Below, in pieces: positions 50,648-63,390 of a DNA stretch of 64,000 nucleotides. The stretch comes from Pseudomonas fluorescens (lineage in GTDB: Bacteria; Pseudomonadota; Gammaproteobacteria; Pseudomonadales; Pseudomonadaceae). The stretch spans positions 4,712,001-4,776,000 of the forward strand of contig NZ_LT907842.1 in assembly GCF_900215245.1 (NCBI RefSeq), read 5' to 3'. Below the pieces are notes generated by a model that saw only the letters and a list, made by a program, of their open reading frames with translations, made no database searches and had not been told where the DNA came from. Every line of letters starts with the position of its first letter. The stretch's first letter is position 1. A program made the position numbers and the translations under genes.

Positions 50648-51256
50648 ATGACGACTCTAACTCCCCGCCGCACTGCCATCCTGACCTTTATCCGCGAGCG
50701 TATCGCGCAACAAGGCCAGCCCCCCAGCCTCGCCGAGATCGCCGAGGCGTTTGGCTTCGCCTCGCGCAGTGTGGCTCGCAAGCATGTGGTGGCGCTGACC
50801 GAAGCCGGCTTCATTGAGGTCAACCCCAATCAGGCGCGTGGTATCCGTCTGCTCAACCAACCGGCACGCCCCGAATGGCTGGACGTCCCCGTCCTCGGCC
50901 GCGTCGCGGCAGGCTTGCCCATCGGCGCCGATGCTGAGGTGCACAGCCGTCTGCAACTCGACCCTGGCACCTTCGCGAAAACCCCTGACTACCTGCTGCG
51001 CGTGCAGGGCGACTCAATGATCGAAGACGGCATTCTCGATGGCGACCTGGTGGGCGTACGCCGCAGCGCCGAGGCCTTGAACGGACAAATCGTCGTGGCG
51101 CGCCTGGACGGCGAAGTCACCATCAAACGCTTCGAGCGTCACGGCGAGCATGTACGCCTGCTGCCACGCAACCCCGCGTATCAACCCATCGTGGTAGGCC
51201 CCGATCAGGACCTGGCCATTGAAGGGGTGTTCTGCGGCCTGGTGAGGCAAGGCTGA
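50648..51256 (+). CDS. lexA2: LexA-type SOS repressor (LexA2, mutasome-associated)
   Basis: 202 residues. The N-terminal wHTH is LTFIRERIAQQGQPPSLAEI followed by FASRSVARKHVVALTEAGF. The C-terminal S24 latent protease has the cleavage region VAAGLPIG (Ala-Gly), the catalytic Ser in VQGDSMIEDGI and Lys in ARLDGEVTIKRF. RecA filaments trigger its self-cleavage on DNA damage. The ATG at 50648 lies at or a base or two after the expected transcription start, so the message may be leaderless; an ATG at 50639 sits inside the operator and was rejected. The imuA start overlaps its stop. Confidence 0.92.
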   Translation: MTTLTPRRTAILTFIRERIAQQGQPPSLAEIAEAFGFASRSVARKHVVALTEAGFIEVNPNQARGIRLLNQPARPEWLDVPVLGRVAAGLPIGADAEVHSRLQLDPGTFAKTPDYLLRVQGDSMIEDGILDGDLVGVRRSAEALNGQIVVARLDGEVTIKRFERHGEHVRLLPRNPAYQPIVVGPDQDLAIEGVFCGLVRQG

Positions 51257-51870
51257 TGGGCGCCGTCGTTGCCCTGGACTCGCTGTTCAATGGCGGCCGA
51301 GTCTGGAAGGGCCGGCCTGCCGCACCAGCGGCCAGCGTGCATCCCACAGGGCTTGCGGCGCTGGATGCGGTGCTGCCCAGCGGCGGCTGGCCAGAGTCGG
51401 CCTTGAGTGAAATCCTGATCGCCAAGGAGGGCGTTGGCGAACTGCAATTGGTACTGCCGACTCTGGCGCGGTTGTCGGCGGCAGGCGAGCGCATTGTGCT
51501 GGTGGCACCGCCCTATACTCCGTACCCTCACGCCTGGCAGAACGCCGGGGTGGATTTGCGTCAGCTCTCGGTGATCCAGGCCGACGAACGCGATGCCTTG
51601 TGGGCGGTGGAGCAGTGCCTGCGTTCGGGCAGTTGCGGCGCGGTGTTGTGCTGGCCGCGCAAGGCCGATGACCGGGCCTTGCGCCGCTTGCAGGTGGCGG
51701 CGGAAACCGGACAGACCCTGGCGTTTGCCTGGCGATCCTTGAATGAGGCGGTCAACGCTTCGCCCGCCGCCTTGCGCCTGGCGGTCGAAGCCAGGCCGGC
51801 CCAGGTGCGCGTGCTCAAGTGCCGTGGTGGGCTGGCCCATCCGGCGCCGATTGCCCTGGCGGGGCACTGA
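51256..51870 (+). CDS. imuA: ImuA, SOS mutasome component
   Basis: 204 residues, RecA-like/SulA-related. It begins with the typical HPTGLAALDAVLPSGGWPES segment and includes ALSEILIAKEGVGELQLVLP and VLCWPRKADDRALRRLQVAA. ImuA is needed for DNA-damage-induced mutagenesis with ImuB and DnaE2 and is thought to interact with RecA. The ATG overlaps the LexA2 stop (TGATG), ensuring coupled translation. The gap to imuB is seven bases. Confidence 0.93.
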   Translation: MGAVVALDSLFNGGRVWKGRPAAPAASVHPTGLAALDAVLPSGGWPESALSEILIAKEGVGELQLVLPTLARLSAAGERIVLVAPPYTPYPHAWQNAGVDLRQLSVIQADERDALWAVEQCLRSGSCGAVLCWPRKADDRALRRLQVAAETGQTLAFAWRSLNEAVNASPAALRLAVEARPAQVRVLKCRGGLAHPAPIALAGH

Positions 51871-51877
51871 GGTTGCC

Positions 51878-53293
51878 ATGCGCTGGGTGTGTATTGTCTT
51901 CCCGCAATTGGCGCTGGACGGGGTGCAGCGTCTGCATCCCGAACCCGACCAACCGCTGGCGCTGCTGGCCGGTACGCCGCAGCGTCGTGTGTTGCAAACC
52001 GTCAATGACGCCGCGCGCGCCTTGGGGTTACGCCCCGGCCAATCCCTGACGGCGGCGCATGCCCTGGCCAAGACCTTTGCCTGCGCCGAATACGACCCCG
52101 CAGAGATCGAGCGTTGGCAGCAGTTTCTCGCGGCCTGGGCCTACCGTTTCAGTTCCCAGGTCAGCGTGTATTACCCGCGCGCCTTGCTGTTCGAGATCGA
52201 ATCGAGCCTTGGTTTGTTCGGGCCGTGGCCGCAGCTTGAGGCGCGTTTGCGCCAGGAGCTGACCGAACTGGGGTTTCGCCACCGTATCGTCGCGGCGCCC
52301 AACCCGGCGGCGGCGCGGGTGCTGGCGAATATCTACGATGGTCTGGCCGTGGCCGATGATCACGCCTTGATGCAGGCGTTGGCGCCATTGCCTGTCGACC
52401 GCGCGGGCCTTGACCCGCAAGCCGCGACGGCTTTGTCGCGTATGGGCCTGCGTACGTTGGCCCAGGTGCAGGCGTTGCCTCGGCATACCCTGGCACGGCG
52501 CTTTGACGCGGAGTTGCTCAAGCACCTGGATGCGCTGAGCGGGCAGCGGCCGTTGGCCCTGGCGTTCTATCAGCCGCCGGATCGCTTCGATGTGCGCATC
52601 GAGTTGAATTTCGATGTGCAATCCCACCAGGCGCTGCTGTTCCCCTTGCGTCGTTTAACGGGCGACCTATCCGCCTTCCTGTGTGGGCGTGACAGCGGCG
52701 TGCAGCGCTTTGACCTGCACCTGGAACACGCCCAGGCGCCCGACAGCGTGATCAAGGTCGGCCTGCTCAGCGCCGAACGCGAACCGGCGATGCTGTTCGA
52801 GCTGGCCCGCGGGCGCCTGGAGCAGGTGCACGTCACCGCGCCGGTACGCGGCTTTCGTTTGGTGGCCCAGGACTTGCCGGTATTTGTGCCGCAACGCCAG
52901 GACCTGTTCGACGACCGCCCGCAACAGACCTTGCCCTGGGCGCAACTGCGCGAACGCCTGCGTGCGCGTCTGGGGGACGAGGCGGTGCAAGGCCTGCGCT
53001 TTCACGCCGACCACCGCCCTGAATGCGCCTGGCAAGCGGCCGCCGATAACCGCGCGTGCCCGACCTTGAACAAGGTGCAACGCCCCGGTTGGTTGTTGCC
53101 CGAACCGACCTTGCTGGCCGAGCACGGCGTACAGATTTTGATGGGCCCGGAACGCATCGAATCGGGCTGGTGGGATGGCGCCGATATCCGCCGCGACTAT
53201 TACCTGATCCAGACCCGCGCCGGTCAGCAAGGCTGGGCCTACCGCACGGTGGGGCAAAGCGATGGGCTGTGGCTGCAAGGCTGGTTTGCATGA
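51878..53293 (+). CDS. imuB: ImuB, Y-family polymerase-like mutasome hub
   Basis: 471 residues. It has a Y-family polymerase fold ([53 protein letters not shown]), but the N-terminal catalytic acidic residues expected near FPQLALD are not conserved. It is a non-catalytic adaptor that binds the beta clamp and DnaE2. A C-terminal domain of about 120 residues is specific to ImuB. The start at [11 protein letters not shown] is preceded by GAGG. The stop overlaps the dnaE2 start (ATGA). Confidence 0.93.
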   Translation: MRWVCIVFPQLALDGVQRLHPEPDQPLALLAGTPQRRVLQTVNDAARALGLRPGQSLTAAHALAKTFACAEYDPAEIERWQQFLAAWAYRFSSQVSVYYPRALLFEIESSLGLFGPWPQLEARLRQELTELGFRHRIVAAPNPAAARVLANIYDGLAVADDHALMQALAPLPVDRAGLDPQAATALSRMGLRTLAQVQALPRHTLARRFDAELLKHLDALSGQRPLALAFYQPPDRFDVRIELNFDVQSHQALLFPLRRLTGDLSAFLCGRDSGVQRFDLHLEHAQAPDSVIKVGLLSAEREPAMLFELARGRLEQVHVTAPVRGFRLVAQDLPVFVPQRQDLFDDRPQQTLPWAQLRERLRARLGDEAVQGLRFHADHRPECAWQAAADNRACPTLNKVQRPGWLLPEPTLLAEHGVQILMGPERIESGWWDGADIRRDYYLIQTRAGQQGWAYRTVGQSDGLWLQGWFA

Positions 53294-56200
53294 GCTACGC
53301 CGAGCTGCATTGCCTGTCCAATTTCAGTTTTCAGCGCGGCGCTTCGAGTGCGCTGGAGTTGTTCGAGCGCGCCAGGCGTCAGGGCTACAGCGCCCTGGCG
53401 ATCACCGACGAATGCACCTTGTCGGGCATCGTGCGTGCCTGGCAGGCGGCGAAGGCGGTGGACTTGCCGTTGATCATCGGCAGCGAGATGCGCATCGAGA
53501 ACGGCCCGAAACTGGTGTTGCTGGTGGAAAACCTGACCGGCTACCAGCACCTGTGCCGCTTGATTACCGTGGCTCGCCGCCGCGCCGAAAAAGGCCGCTA
53601 TCGCCTGCTGCAAGAGGACTTCGATCAACCGCTGCCGGGCCTGCTGGCGCTGTGGGTGGCCGAAGACAGCGACACCCAGGCCTCGATCCAATGGGTGCGC
53701 CGCACCTTCGCCGAGCGCCTGTGGCTGGCGGTGCACCTGCACTGCGGCCAGGACGATACGCGCCATCTGGAGCAGCGCTTGCACCTGGCTGCCAGCCTGC
53801 AGATTCCGGCGGTGGCGTGCGGCGATGTGCACATGCATGCGCGTGGCCGCCGCGCCCTGCAAGACACCATGACCGCGATCCGGCATCACGTGTCGGTGGC
53901 CGAAGCCGGTACGCGTTTACACCCCAATGGCGAGCGGCATTTGCGCAGCCTGGAGGCCCTGGCCGCGTTGTACCCGCAAGCCTTGCTTGACGAGACCTTG
54001 GCCATCGCGCGTCGCTGCACCTTCGACTTGAGCCAGTTGCGCTACCACTACCCGCGCGAGCTGGTGCCCGAAGGGCATAACGCAAAATCCTGGTTGCGCG
54101 CCGTGACCGAAGAAGGCATCGCGCAGCGTTGGCCGCAGGGCGTCGATGCGAAGACCTTGCAGCAGATCAACCATGAACTGGAGTTGATCAGCGAGCTGGG
54201 CTACGAAAGCTATTTCCTCACGGTGCATGACATTGTGCGCTTCGCCCGCAGCCGCTCGATCCTGTGCCAGGGCCGGGGCTCGGCGGCCAACTCGGCGGTG
54301 TGTTTTGCCTTGGGTATCACCGAGATCAACCCAAGCCTGATGAACATGCTGTTCGAGCGCTTCCTGTCCAGGGAGCGCAACGAGCCGCCGGATATCGATG
54401 TCGATTTTGAACACGAACGCCGCGAAGAAGTGCTGCAGTACGTGTTCCAGCGCTACGGCCGCACCCGCGCGGCATTGACGGCGGTGGTCAGTTGTTACCA
54501 CGCGGCCGGTGCGGTGCGCGATGTGGCCAAGGCCCTTGGCTTGCCGCCGGATCAGATCAATGCCCTGGCCGAGTGCTGCGGGCGCTGGAGCGAAGATGCG
54601 CCGCCCCTTGAACGCCTGCGTGAAGGTGGCTTCGACCCGCAAAGCCCGATCCTGCGCCGGGTGCTTACGCTGACCCAGCAATTGATCGGCTTCCCTCGGC
54701 ACCTGTCCCAGCACCCCGGCGGTTTTGTGATTTCCGAATACCCGCTGGACACTCTGGTGCCGGTGGAAAACGCCGCCATGGCCGAGCGCACCATCATCCA
54801 GTGGGACAAGGACGACCTCGACGCCGTCGGCCTGCTCAAGGTGGATATCCTGGCGCTGGGCATGCTCAGCGCGATCCGCCGCTGCTTCGATTTGCTGCGT
54901 CGCCATCGCAACCTGAACCTGTCACTGGCGGACATCCCCAAGGAAGATGCCGCCACCTACGCGATGATCAGCAAGGCCGACACCATCGGCGTGTTCCAGA
55001 TCGAGTCGCGGGCGCAGATGTCGATGTTGCCGAGGCTGCGCCCGCAAACCTTCTACGACCTGGTGATTGAGGTCGCCATCGTGCGGCCCGGGCCGATTCA
55101 GGGTGGCATGGTGCATCCGTATCTGCGTCGGCGAAACAAGGAAGAGCCCACGACCTATCCTTCTGCGCAGCTCAAGGCGGTGCTGGAGCGCACCTTGGGC
55201 GTGCCGCTGTTTCAGGAACAGGTGATGCAAATCGCCATGGTGGCCGCCGACTACGGCCCCGGCGAGGCCGACCAGTTGCGGCGCTCGATGGCCGCCTGGA
55301 AACGCCATGGCGGGCTTGAACCGCATCAGGAACGCCTGCGCACCGGCATGTTGAAAAACGGCTACAGCGAGGCCTTTGCCGCGCAGATCTTCGAGCAGAT
55401 CAAAGGCTTTGGCAGCTATGGTTTTCCCGAGTCCCACGCGGCCAGTTTCGCCTTGTTGACCTATGCCAGTTGCTGGCTCAAATGCCATGAGCCGGCGGCC
55501 TTCGCCTGTGCGTTGATCAACAGCTGGCCCATGGGCTTCTACAGCCCGGACCAGATCCTGCAGGACGCGCGGCGCCATCGGTTGCAGGTGCGCCCGGTGG
55601 ATGTGCTGGCCAGTGACTGGGATTGCAGCCTGGAGCCCATCGACGGCCAGCAACCGGCGATTCGCATGGGCTTGCGCATGATCGCGGGGTTTCGCGAAGA
55701 GGACGGGCGACGTATCGAAGGGGCGCGTCAACACCGGGCCTTCAGCGACATCGCCGACCTGGACGCGCGTGCCGGGCTGGATGCCCGGGCCCAAGCGTTG
55801 CTGGCCGATGCCGGTGCGTTGCGCGCGTTGGCCGGTAATCGACACGCCGCGCGCTGGGAGGTCGCCGGCGTGCACAAGCAACTCGGGCTGTTTGCCTGCC
55901 TGCCCAGTCCTGACGAGGCGACGGTGGCGCTGCCGGCCCCCACGGTCGGCGAAGACCTGCAGGCTGACTACGCTACACTCGGTACCACCCTTGGCCCGCA
56001 CCCGTTGGCGTTGTTGCGCGATGAACTGCGTAAGCGGCGCTGTCGCAGCTCCGTGGAGTTGATGGCGGTGGCGCATGGGCGCAATGTCAGCGTTGCCGGC
56101 TTGGTCACCGGCCGGCAACGCCCAGGCACCGCCAGTGGCGTCACCTTTGTCACTCTGGAGGATGAGTTCGGCAACCTCAATGTGGTCGTCTGGCGCGACC

Positions 56201-56361
56201 TGGCTGAGCGTCAGCGTCAGGCCCTGGTCGGTTCGCGGCTGCTGAAAGTCGACGGGCGCTGGGAGGCGGTGGGCGAAGTACGGCACCTGATCGCCGGGCG
56301 TTTGACTGACCTGACAGCGTTGCTGGAAGGGATCAATGTGCGCAGTCGGGATTTTCACTAG
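53290..56361 (+). CDS. dnaE2: Error-prone DNA polymerase DnaE2
   Basis: 1023 residues. The N-terminal PHP domain starts [20 protein letters not shown]. The polymerase core shows [20 protein letters not shown], the catalytic aspartates in [17 protein letters not shown], and QHPGGFVIS. The later [20 protein letters not shown] and [19 protein letters not shown] are all typical of DnaE2. It lacks the DnaE1-specific epsilon-binding part, fitting the shorter length. With ImuA and ImuB it does translesion synthesis after SOS induction. It begins inside the imuB stop codon. Confidence 0.95.
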   Translation: MSYAELHCLSNFSFQRGASSALELFERARRQGYSALAITDECTLSGIVRAWQAAKAVDLPLIIGSEMRIENGPKLVLLVENLTGYQHLCRLITVARRRAEKGRYRLLQEDFDQPLPGLLALWVAEDSDTQASIQWVRRTFAERLWLAVHLHCGQDDTRHLEQRLHLAASLQIPAVACGDVHMHARGRRALQDTMTAIRHHVSVAEAGTRLHPNGERHLRSLEALAALYPQALLDETLAIARRCTFDLSQLRYHYPRELVPEGHNAKSWLRAVTEEGIAQRWPQGVDAKTLQQINHELELISELGYESYFLTVHDIVRFARSRSILCQGRGSAANSAVCFALGITEINPSLMNMLFERFLSRERNEPPDIDVDFEHERREEVLQYVFQRYGRTRAALTAVVSCYHAAGAVRDVAKALGLPPDQINALAECCGRWSEDAPPLERLREGGFDPQSPILRRVLTLTQQLIGFPRHLSQHPGGFVISEYPLDTLVPVENAAMAERTIIQWDKDDLDAVGLLKVDILALGMLSAIRRCFDLLRRHRNLNLSLADIPKEDAATYAMISKADTIGVFQIESRAQMSMLPRLRPQTFYDLVIEVAIVRPGPIQGGMVHPYLRRRNKEEPTTYPSAQLKAVLERTLGVPLFQEQVMQIAMVAADYGPGEADQLRRSMAAWKRHGGLEPHQERLRTGMLKNGYSEAFAAQIFEQIKGFGSYGFPESHAASFALLTYASCWLKCHEPAAFACALINSWPMGFYSPDQILQDARRHRLQVRPVDVLASDWDCSLEPIDGQQPAIRMGLRMIAGFREEDGRRIEGARQHRAFSDIADLDARAGLDARAQALLADAGALRALAGNRHAARWEVAGVHKQLGLFACLPSPDEATVALPAPTVGEDLQADYATLGTTLGPHPLALLRDELRKRRCRSSVELMAVAHGRNVSVAGLVTGRQRPGTASGVTFVTLEDEFGNLNVVVWRDLAERQRQALVGSRLLKVDGRWEAVGEVRHLIAGRLTDLTALLEGINVRSRDFH

Positions 56362-56481
56362 TTGCCCATGTCTCCATGGATAAGCTATATGCAATGAAAC
56401 GATTTATTGCCGCCAGGCTCCAAGCTTTTATCAGTGGAACTGTGCCACTTACCCACCCCTTTGTTCGCCAAGAGCCAACCG

Positions 56482-58190
56482 ATGCATTTTTTGTCCAATA
56501 CCCATGGCTGCGAAGGCTGGGGCGGTGAAATGGCCCAGCGGATCCGCGCGTTCGATTGGTCATCCACCGCGTTGGGGCCCATTGACGCGTGGCCCCATAG
56601 CTTGAGCTGCGCCGTACAGATGCTGCTGGCATCGCCCATGCCGATGGTGATGCTCTGGGGGCCGTTGGGGTACATGATTTACAACGACAGTTATTCGGTG
56701 TTTGCCGGTGGCCGGCACCCGTACCTGTTGGGCACACCTGTGGAACTGGGCTGGCCGGAAGTCGCTGATTTCAACCGCAATGTACTCGACACGTGCCTGG
56801 CGGGTGGCACCTTGTCGTACCGCGACTTTCCGTTGGAGTTGCTGCGTAACGGTATGCCGGAAGAAGTCTGGATGGACCTGACCTACAGTCCCGTGGCCGA
56901 TGATAACCAGCAACCGGCCGGGGTCCTGGTGATCGTGACCGAGACCACTGAGCACGTGAAGTCCGAGCGTCTGCGTCAGGAGCTGACCCACAACCTCGAA
57001 CAGCGCGTGGCCGCCGAAGTGCAGGCGCGTTCCGCCGCCGAAGACCAGCTGCGCCAGTCGCAAAAGCTCGAAGCCATCGGCGGCCTGACTGGCGGCGTGG
57101 CCCATGACTTCAATAACCTGCTGCAAGTGATCGCCGGCAACTTGCACTTGCTGGCCCGGCATGAACCGGACAATGCCCAGGTGCAGCGGCGTGTCTCAGC
57201 GGCCATTGCCGCGGTGGAGCGTGGGGCCAAATTATCATCGCAGCTGCTGGCTTTTGCCCGGCGCCAACCGTTGTCGCCGGCGGTGTACAACCCCCAACGC
57301 ATCTATGCTGGGTTGGGTGAACTGCTGCAACGGGCACTGGGCGAAACCATTCATATCGACGTGCAACTGCCTCAGGATTCCTGGTGCATCAATGTCGACC
57401 GCAATCAACTGGAAAACGCGCTGCTCAACCTGGCAATCAATGCCCGGGATGCCATGAAAGGCGAGGGCGTGATTCGCATCAACGGCGAAAACATCATTCT
57501 CAACCCTGGCGATTGCATCGGTAAAAGTATCAAGCCGGGTGAATACGTGCGTCTGGCGGTGACCGACACGGGCGTCGGTATGACGTCGGAGGTGCTCAAG
57601 CGCGCCTTCGAGCCGTTTTTTACCACCAAGCGTGAAGGCCACGGCACCGGCCTGGGCCTGAGCATGGTGTTCGGCTTTGTGCGGCAAAGTGGCGGGCATG
57701 TGGAGGTGTGGAGCGAGGAGGGCAGCGGTTCGGTGGTACAGATGTATTTTCCGCGTAGCCTGGAACCGGAATGTTTCGACGAGCACAGCGAGCTGGCGCC
57801 CCACAGCGGTGGTCAGGAAACCATTCTGGTGGTTGAAGACAATGAGGGCGTACGCTTGACCGTTGTCGAGCTGCTGGAGCAAGCGGGCTACACCGTACTC
57901 ACGGCCGAGGACGGTGATCGCGCGATGCAAGCCTTGCAAAACGGGGTGCAGCCGGACCTGATCTTTACCGACGTGGTGATGCCGGGTCGGGTCAAAAGTA
58001 CCGACCTGGCCGACTGGGCGCGCGTGCAGCAGCCACCTGTCGCGGTGCTGTTCACCTCCGGCCACACCCGCGACATGCTCTCCACCAATCACCTGTTAAG
58101 CCCCGACATTCATCTGCTGAGCAAACCCTACAGCCCCGAAGCGCTGACACAGAGGGTGCACAGCGTGCTCACCGCAAGACAAGGTTGCCC

Positions 58191-58194
<4 letters not shown>
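56482..58194 (+). CDS. Hybrid sensor histidine kinase with C-terminal receiver
   Basis: 570 residues, cytosolic, without membrane segments. It has a PAS-like sensor (about 1-150), a coiled coil with H-box GGLTGGVAHDFNNLLQVI, ATPase motifs NLAINARDAM (N box), DTGVGMTSEVLKRAFEPFFT and GTGLGLSMVFGF. The receiver (about 445-565) has the phospho-acceptor Asp in LIFTDVVMPG and the later Lys in LSKPYSPE. No partner regulator is adjacent. The start was set at MHFLSNTHGCEGW; a TTG 25 codons upstream is possible. Its stop overlaps the UvrA-like start (ATGA). Confidence 0.88.
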
Positions 58195-60710
<2,516 letters not shown>

Positions 60711-60729
60711 GCATCAACGCCGATCAACA

Positions 60730-60774
60730 GTGGGCGCGGGCTTGCTCGCGCATTCGCGAGCAAGCGCGCTCCCA
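60730..60774. repeat. REP-like hairpin
   Basis: GCTTGCTCGCG (60740-60750), loop CATT, CGCGAGCAAGC (60755-60765), flanked by GTGGGCGCGG and CGCTCCCA. It lies between the convergent UvrA2 and transketolase genes and probably serves both ends. Confidence 0.85.
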
Positions 60775-60779
60775 GCGGA

Positions 60780-62840
60780 TTACCCGTGTTCAGCCAGCTG
60801 TTGCTTGGCCAGTTTCACCACGTTTTCAGGGGTAAACCCAAACTTCTCCTGCAACTTGGCCAGTGGCGCCGACGCGCCAAAGCTGTTCATCACCACTTTG
60901 GCGCCCGTCTGGCCGACATAGCGGTCCCAACCCAAGGGGCCCGCCTGTTCCACCACCACGCGCGCCTTGACGGCTGGCGGCAACACGCTGTCGCGGTAAG
61001 CCGCGTCCTGTTCCTCAAACAGCTCCCAGCTCGGCATCGAGACCACCTGTGCGGCAATCCCTTCGGCTGTCAGCTGTTCGTACGCTGCCACTGCGAGGCT
61101 GACTTCACTGCCCGTCGCCAACAGCAGCACTTCAGGTTTGTCAGCGCCGGCCAACACGTAGGCGCCTTTGGCGGCACCGGAGGCGGCCGCATACTGGGTA
61201 CGGTCCAGAGTCGGCAACGCCTGGCGTGACAGCACGATGCAACTTGGCCGATGGGTTTGCGCCAGGGCGACTTTCCACAGTTCCAGGGTTTCATTGGCAT
61301 CGCCCGGGCGCAGGGTCAGCAGCCCCGGCGTAGCACGCAGTTGAGTCAGGTGCTCGATGGGTTGGTGCGTCGGCCCATCCTCACCCACACCAATCGAGTC
61401 ATGGGTAAACACGAATACCACCGGCAACTCCATGATCGCCGCGAGGCGTATGGGCGGTTTCATGTAGTCGCTGAACACCAGGAACGTCGAGGTATACGGG
61501 CGCAGGTACGACAGCGCCATGCCATTGGCGATGGCGCCCATGGCGTGCTCGCGGATGCCAAAGTGCAGGTTGCGCCCGCTGTAGTCGTCAGCACTGAAAC
61601 GCCCGGCCCCGTCGAAGGTGAGGTTGGTCTTGGTCGACGGTGACAGATCCGCCGAGCCGCCCAGCAGCCAGGGGATTTGCTCGGCAAAGGCATTGAGCAC
61701 CTCGCCACCGGCGGCACGGCTGGCCACGCCTTTGGCGTCGGTGTTGAAGGTGGGCAACTGATCCTGCCAATGCTCCGGCATTTCGCCGGCGCGCATGCGG
61801 CTCAACTCATCCGCCAGTTCAGGCTCGTACTGTGCCAACTGCGACAAGTGTCGGTTCCATTCTTCATACAGCGGCTGGCTGCGCTCCAGCAGCGCATCGC
61901 GCAGCACCGTGCGGGTTTCATCGGGCACCAGGAAGCTGGAGTCCTGCGGCCAGCCGTAAGCGGCTTTGGTCAGGCGGATTTCCTCAACGCCCAACGGTTC
62001 GCCGTGGGCGGCGGCGGTGTTGTGTTTGTGGGGCGAGCCGTAGCCGATCACACTGTCGACCACAATCAGGGTCGGCGCGCCGGTGTTGGTCTTGAAGGTC
62101 TCCAGTGCGGCGCTCAAGGCCTGCAGGTCATTGGCGTCGGTGACATGCAGGGTATGCCAGCCATAGGCCTGGAAGCGCTTGGTCACGTCTTCACTGAACG
62201 CCAGCTCGGTGTGGCCCTCGATGCTGATGGTGTTGTTGTCGTAGATCCAGCAGAGGTTATCCAGCTTCAAATGCCCGGCAATGGACGCGGCTTCGCTGCT
62301 GATGCCTTCCATCATGTCGCCGTCACCGCACAGGGTGTAGACGTTGTAATCGAACAGCACGTTGTCATCGCGGTTGAAACGCTTGCCCAGCCAGCGCTCG
62401 GCCATGGCCATGCCCACGCTGTTGGCGCAACCCTGGCCGAGCGGGCCCGTGGTGGTTTCTACCCCGGTGGTCATGCGGTATTCGGGGTGGCCCGGGGTCT
62501 TGGAGCTCATCTGCCGGAACTGCTTGATATCGTCCAGGCTGATCGCCGGTTGGCCCGAGCGTTTGCCGTGGGCATCAATCTCGACCACGCCGGCCAGGTG
62601 CAGCAGCGAATACAGGAGCATCGACGCATGCCCCACCGACAAGACAAACCGATCGCGGTTGGGCCAGTCGGGATGGTGCGGGTGATAGCGCAGGAACCGA
62701 CTCCACAGCGTGTACCCCACCGGCGCCAGGCCCATGGGCGTGCCGGGGTGGCCGGAGTTGGCCTTCTGCACAGCGTCCATGGCCAGGGTGCGAATGGTGT
62801 TGATGCAGTGGGTGTCGACAGCAGTGGCAGCATGAGTCAT
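60780..62840 (-). CDS. tkt: Transketolase
   Basis: 686 residues. The N-terminal TPP-binding half has SGHPGTPMGLAPVGYTLW, GPLGQGCANSVGMAMAE and the GDGDMMEGISSEA motif with Mg/TPP ligands. The C-terminal half has FGIREHAMGAIANGMAL (catalytic Glu) and HDSIGVGEDGPTHQPIEHL. It moves two-carbon units between ketose and aldose phosphates in the pentose phosphate pathway. GGAGAA precedes the chosen ATG. The usual pseudomonad tkt lies by epd/metK; here it is beside a UvrA2-like gene, so it may be a second copy. Confidence 0.93.
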   Translation of the reverse strand: MTHAATAVDTHCINTIRTLAMDAVQKANSGHPGTPMGLAPVGYTLWSRFLRYHPHHPDWPNRDRFVLSVGHASMLLYSLLHLAGVVEIDAHGKRSGQPAISLDDIKQFRQMSSKTPGHPEYRMTTGVETTTGPLGQGCANSVGMAMAERWLGKRFNRDDNVLFDYNVYTLCGDGDMMEGISSEAASIAGHLKLDNLCWIYDNNTISIEGHTELAFSEDVTKRFQAYGWHTLHVTDANDLQALSAALETFKTNTGAPTLIVVDSVIGYGSPHKHNTAAAHGEPLGVEEIRLTKAAYGWPQDSSFLVPDETRTVLRDALLERSQPLYEEWNRHLSQLAQYEPELADELSRMRAGEMPEHWQDQLPTFNTDAKGVASRAAGGEVLNAFAEQIPWLLGGSADLSPSTKTNLTFDGAGRFSADDYSGRNLHFGIREHAMGAIANGMALSYLRPYTSTFLVFSDYMKPPIRLAAIMELPVVFVFTHDSIGVGEDGPTHQPIEHLTQLRATPGLLTLRPGDANETLELWKVALAQTHRPSCIVLSRQALPTLDRTQYAAASGAAKGAYVLAGADKPEVLLLATGSEVSLAVAAYEQLTAEGIAAQVVSMPSWELFEEQDAAYRDSVLPPAVKARVVVEQAGPLGWDRYVGQTGAKVVMNSFGASAPLAKLQEKFGFTPENVVKLAKQQLAEHG

Positions 62841-63015
62841 GAAACCGTTCTCCCTCAGGTGGCGATCTACAGTGGAGGGCAGGGGGTGGCAAAGGTTTGA
62901 TCCCATCGGTCGCGTTGCGACGAACGGGGAGGCATTGACCCAAGACATGACAAGACCCCTTGGAATGGGCTAGCTTCAACAGGGTAGGCCATTGATCAAC
63001 TTGCGGAGGTACTCC

Positions 63016-63255
63016 ATGCCAGTGAAACACGACCTGTATCAGGATTTGGGTTTGAGCAAGGAAGTTGTTCACGAACGCAGGAGGAGCGATGACCGCTTGA
63101 ATTCGCTGCTCGAACAATACGATGCCGCCGACAAGGAGGTACTCGTTTTCGAGTCGTCAGGCGGAGCGGACGACGAACTGGAGAAACTGAAGAAGAAACG
63201 CCTGTTGGTCAAAGACAAGATTGTGCTGCAACTCGCTCCTACATCGGGGCGGTAA
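63016..63255 (+). CDS. DUF465/YdcH family small protein
   Basis: 79 residues, helical: KHDLYQDLGLSKEVVHERRR, then an acidic segment and ELEKLKKKRLLVKDKIVLQL, the Leu-Lys-rich C-terminal coil that marks DUF465. The function is unknown. A perfect GGAGGT six bases before the ATG fixes the start. Divergent from transketolase. Confidence 0.8.
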   Translation: MPVKHDLYQDLGLSKEVVHERRRSDDRLNSLLEQYDAADKEVLVFESSGGADDELEKLKKKRLLVKDKIVLQLAPTSGR

Positions 63256-63314
63256 TATTTGTTCAGAATTGTCTGAGGGACAGGCGGCGCTTCACTGACT
63301 ATGATGCCCGCCGT

Positions 63315-63369
63315 CCACCCGGCTCTGGGGACTGTTGCGGCGCAAGGATTGCGCTGCTGAGCCGGGTGG
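63315..63369. terminator. Nested hairpin between the DUF465 gene and hglS
   Basis: Outer stem CCACCCGGCTC (63315-63325) with GAGCCGGGTGG (63359-63369); inner stem GCGCAA/TTGCGC (63340-63354). It lies between convergent genes and probably terminates both, without a clear T tract. Confidence 0.65.
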
Positions 63370-63390
63370 GCAACCTGTTTCACACCTGCC

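Noticed and set aside
54922..56394. Minus-strand frame opposite dnaE2
   Set aside because: Shadow of a high-GC gene; dnaE2 motifs on the plus strand are unambiguous.
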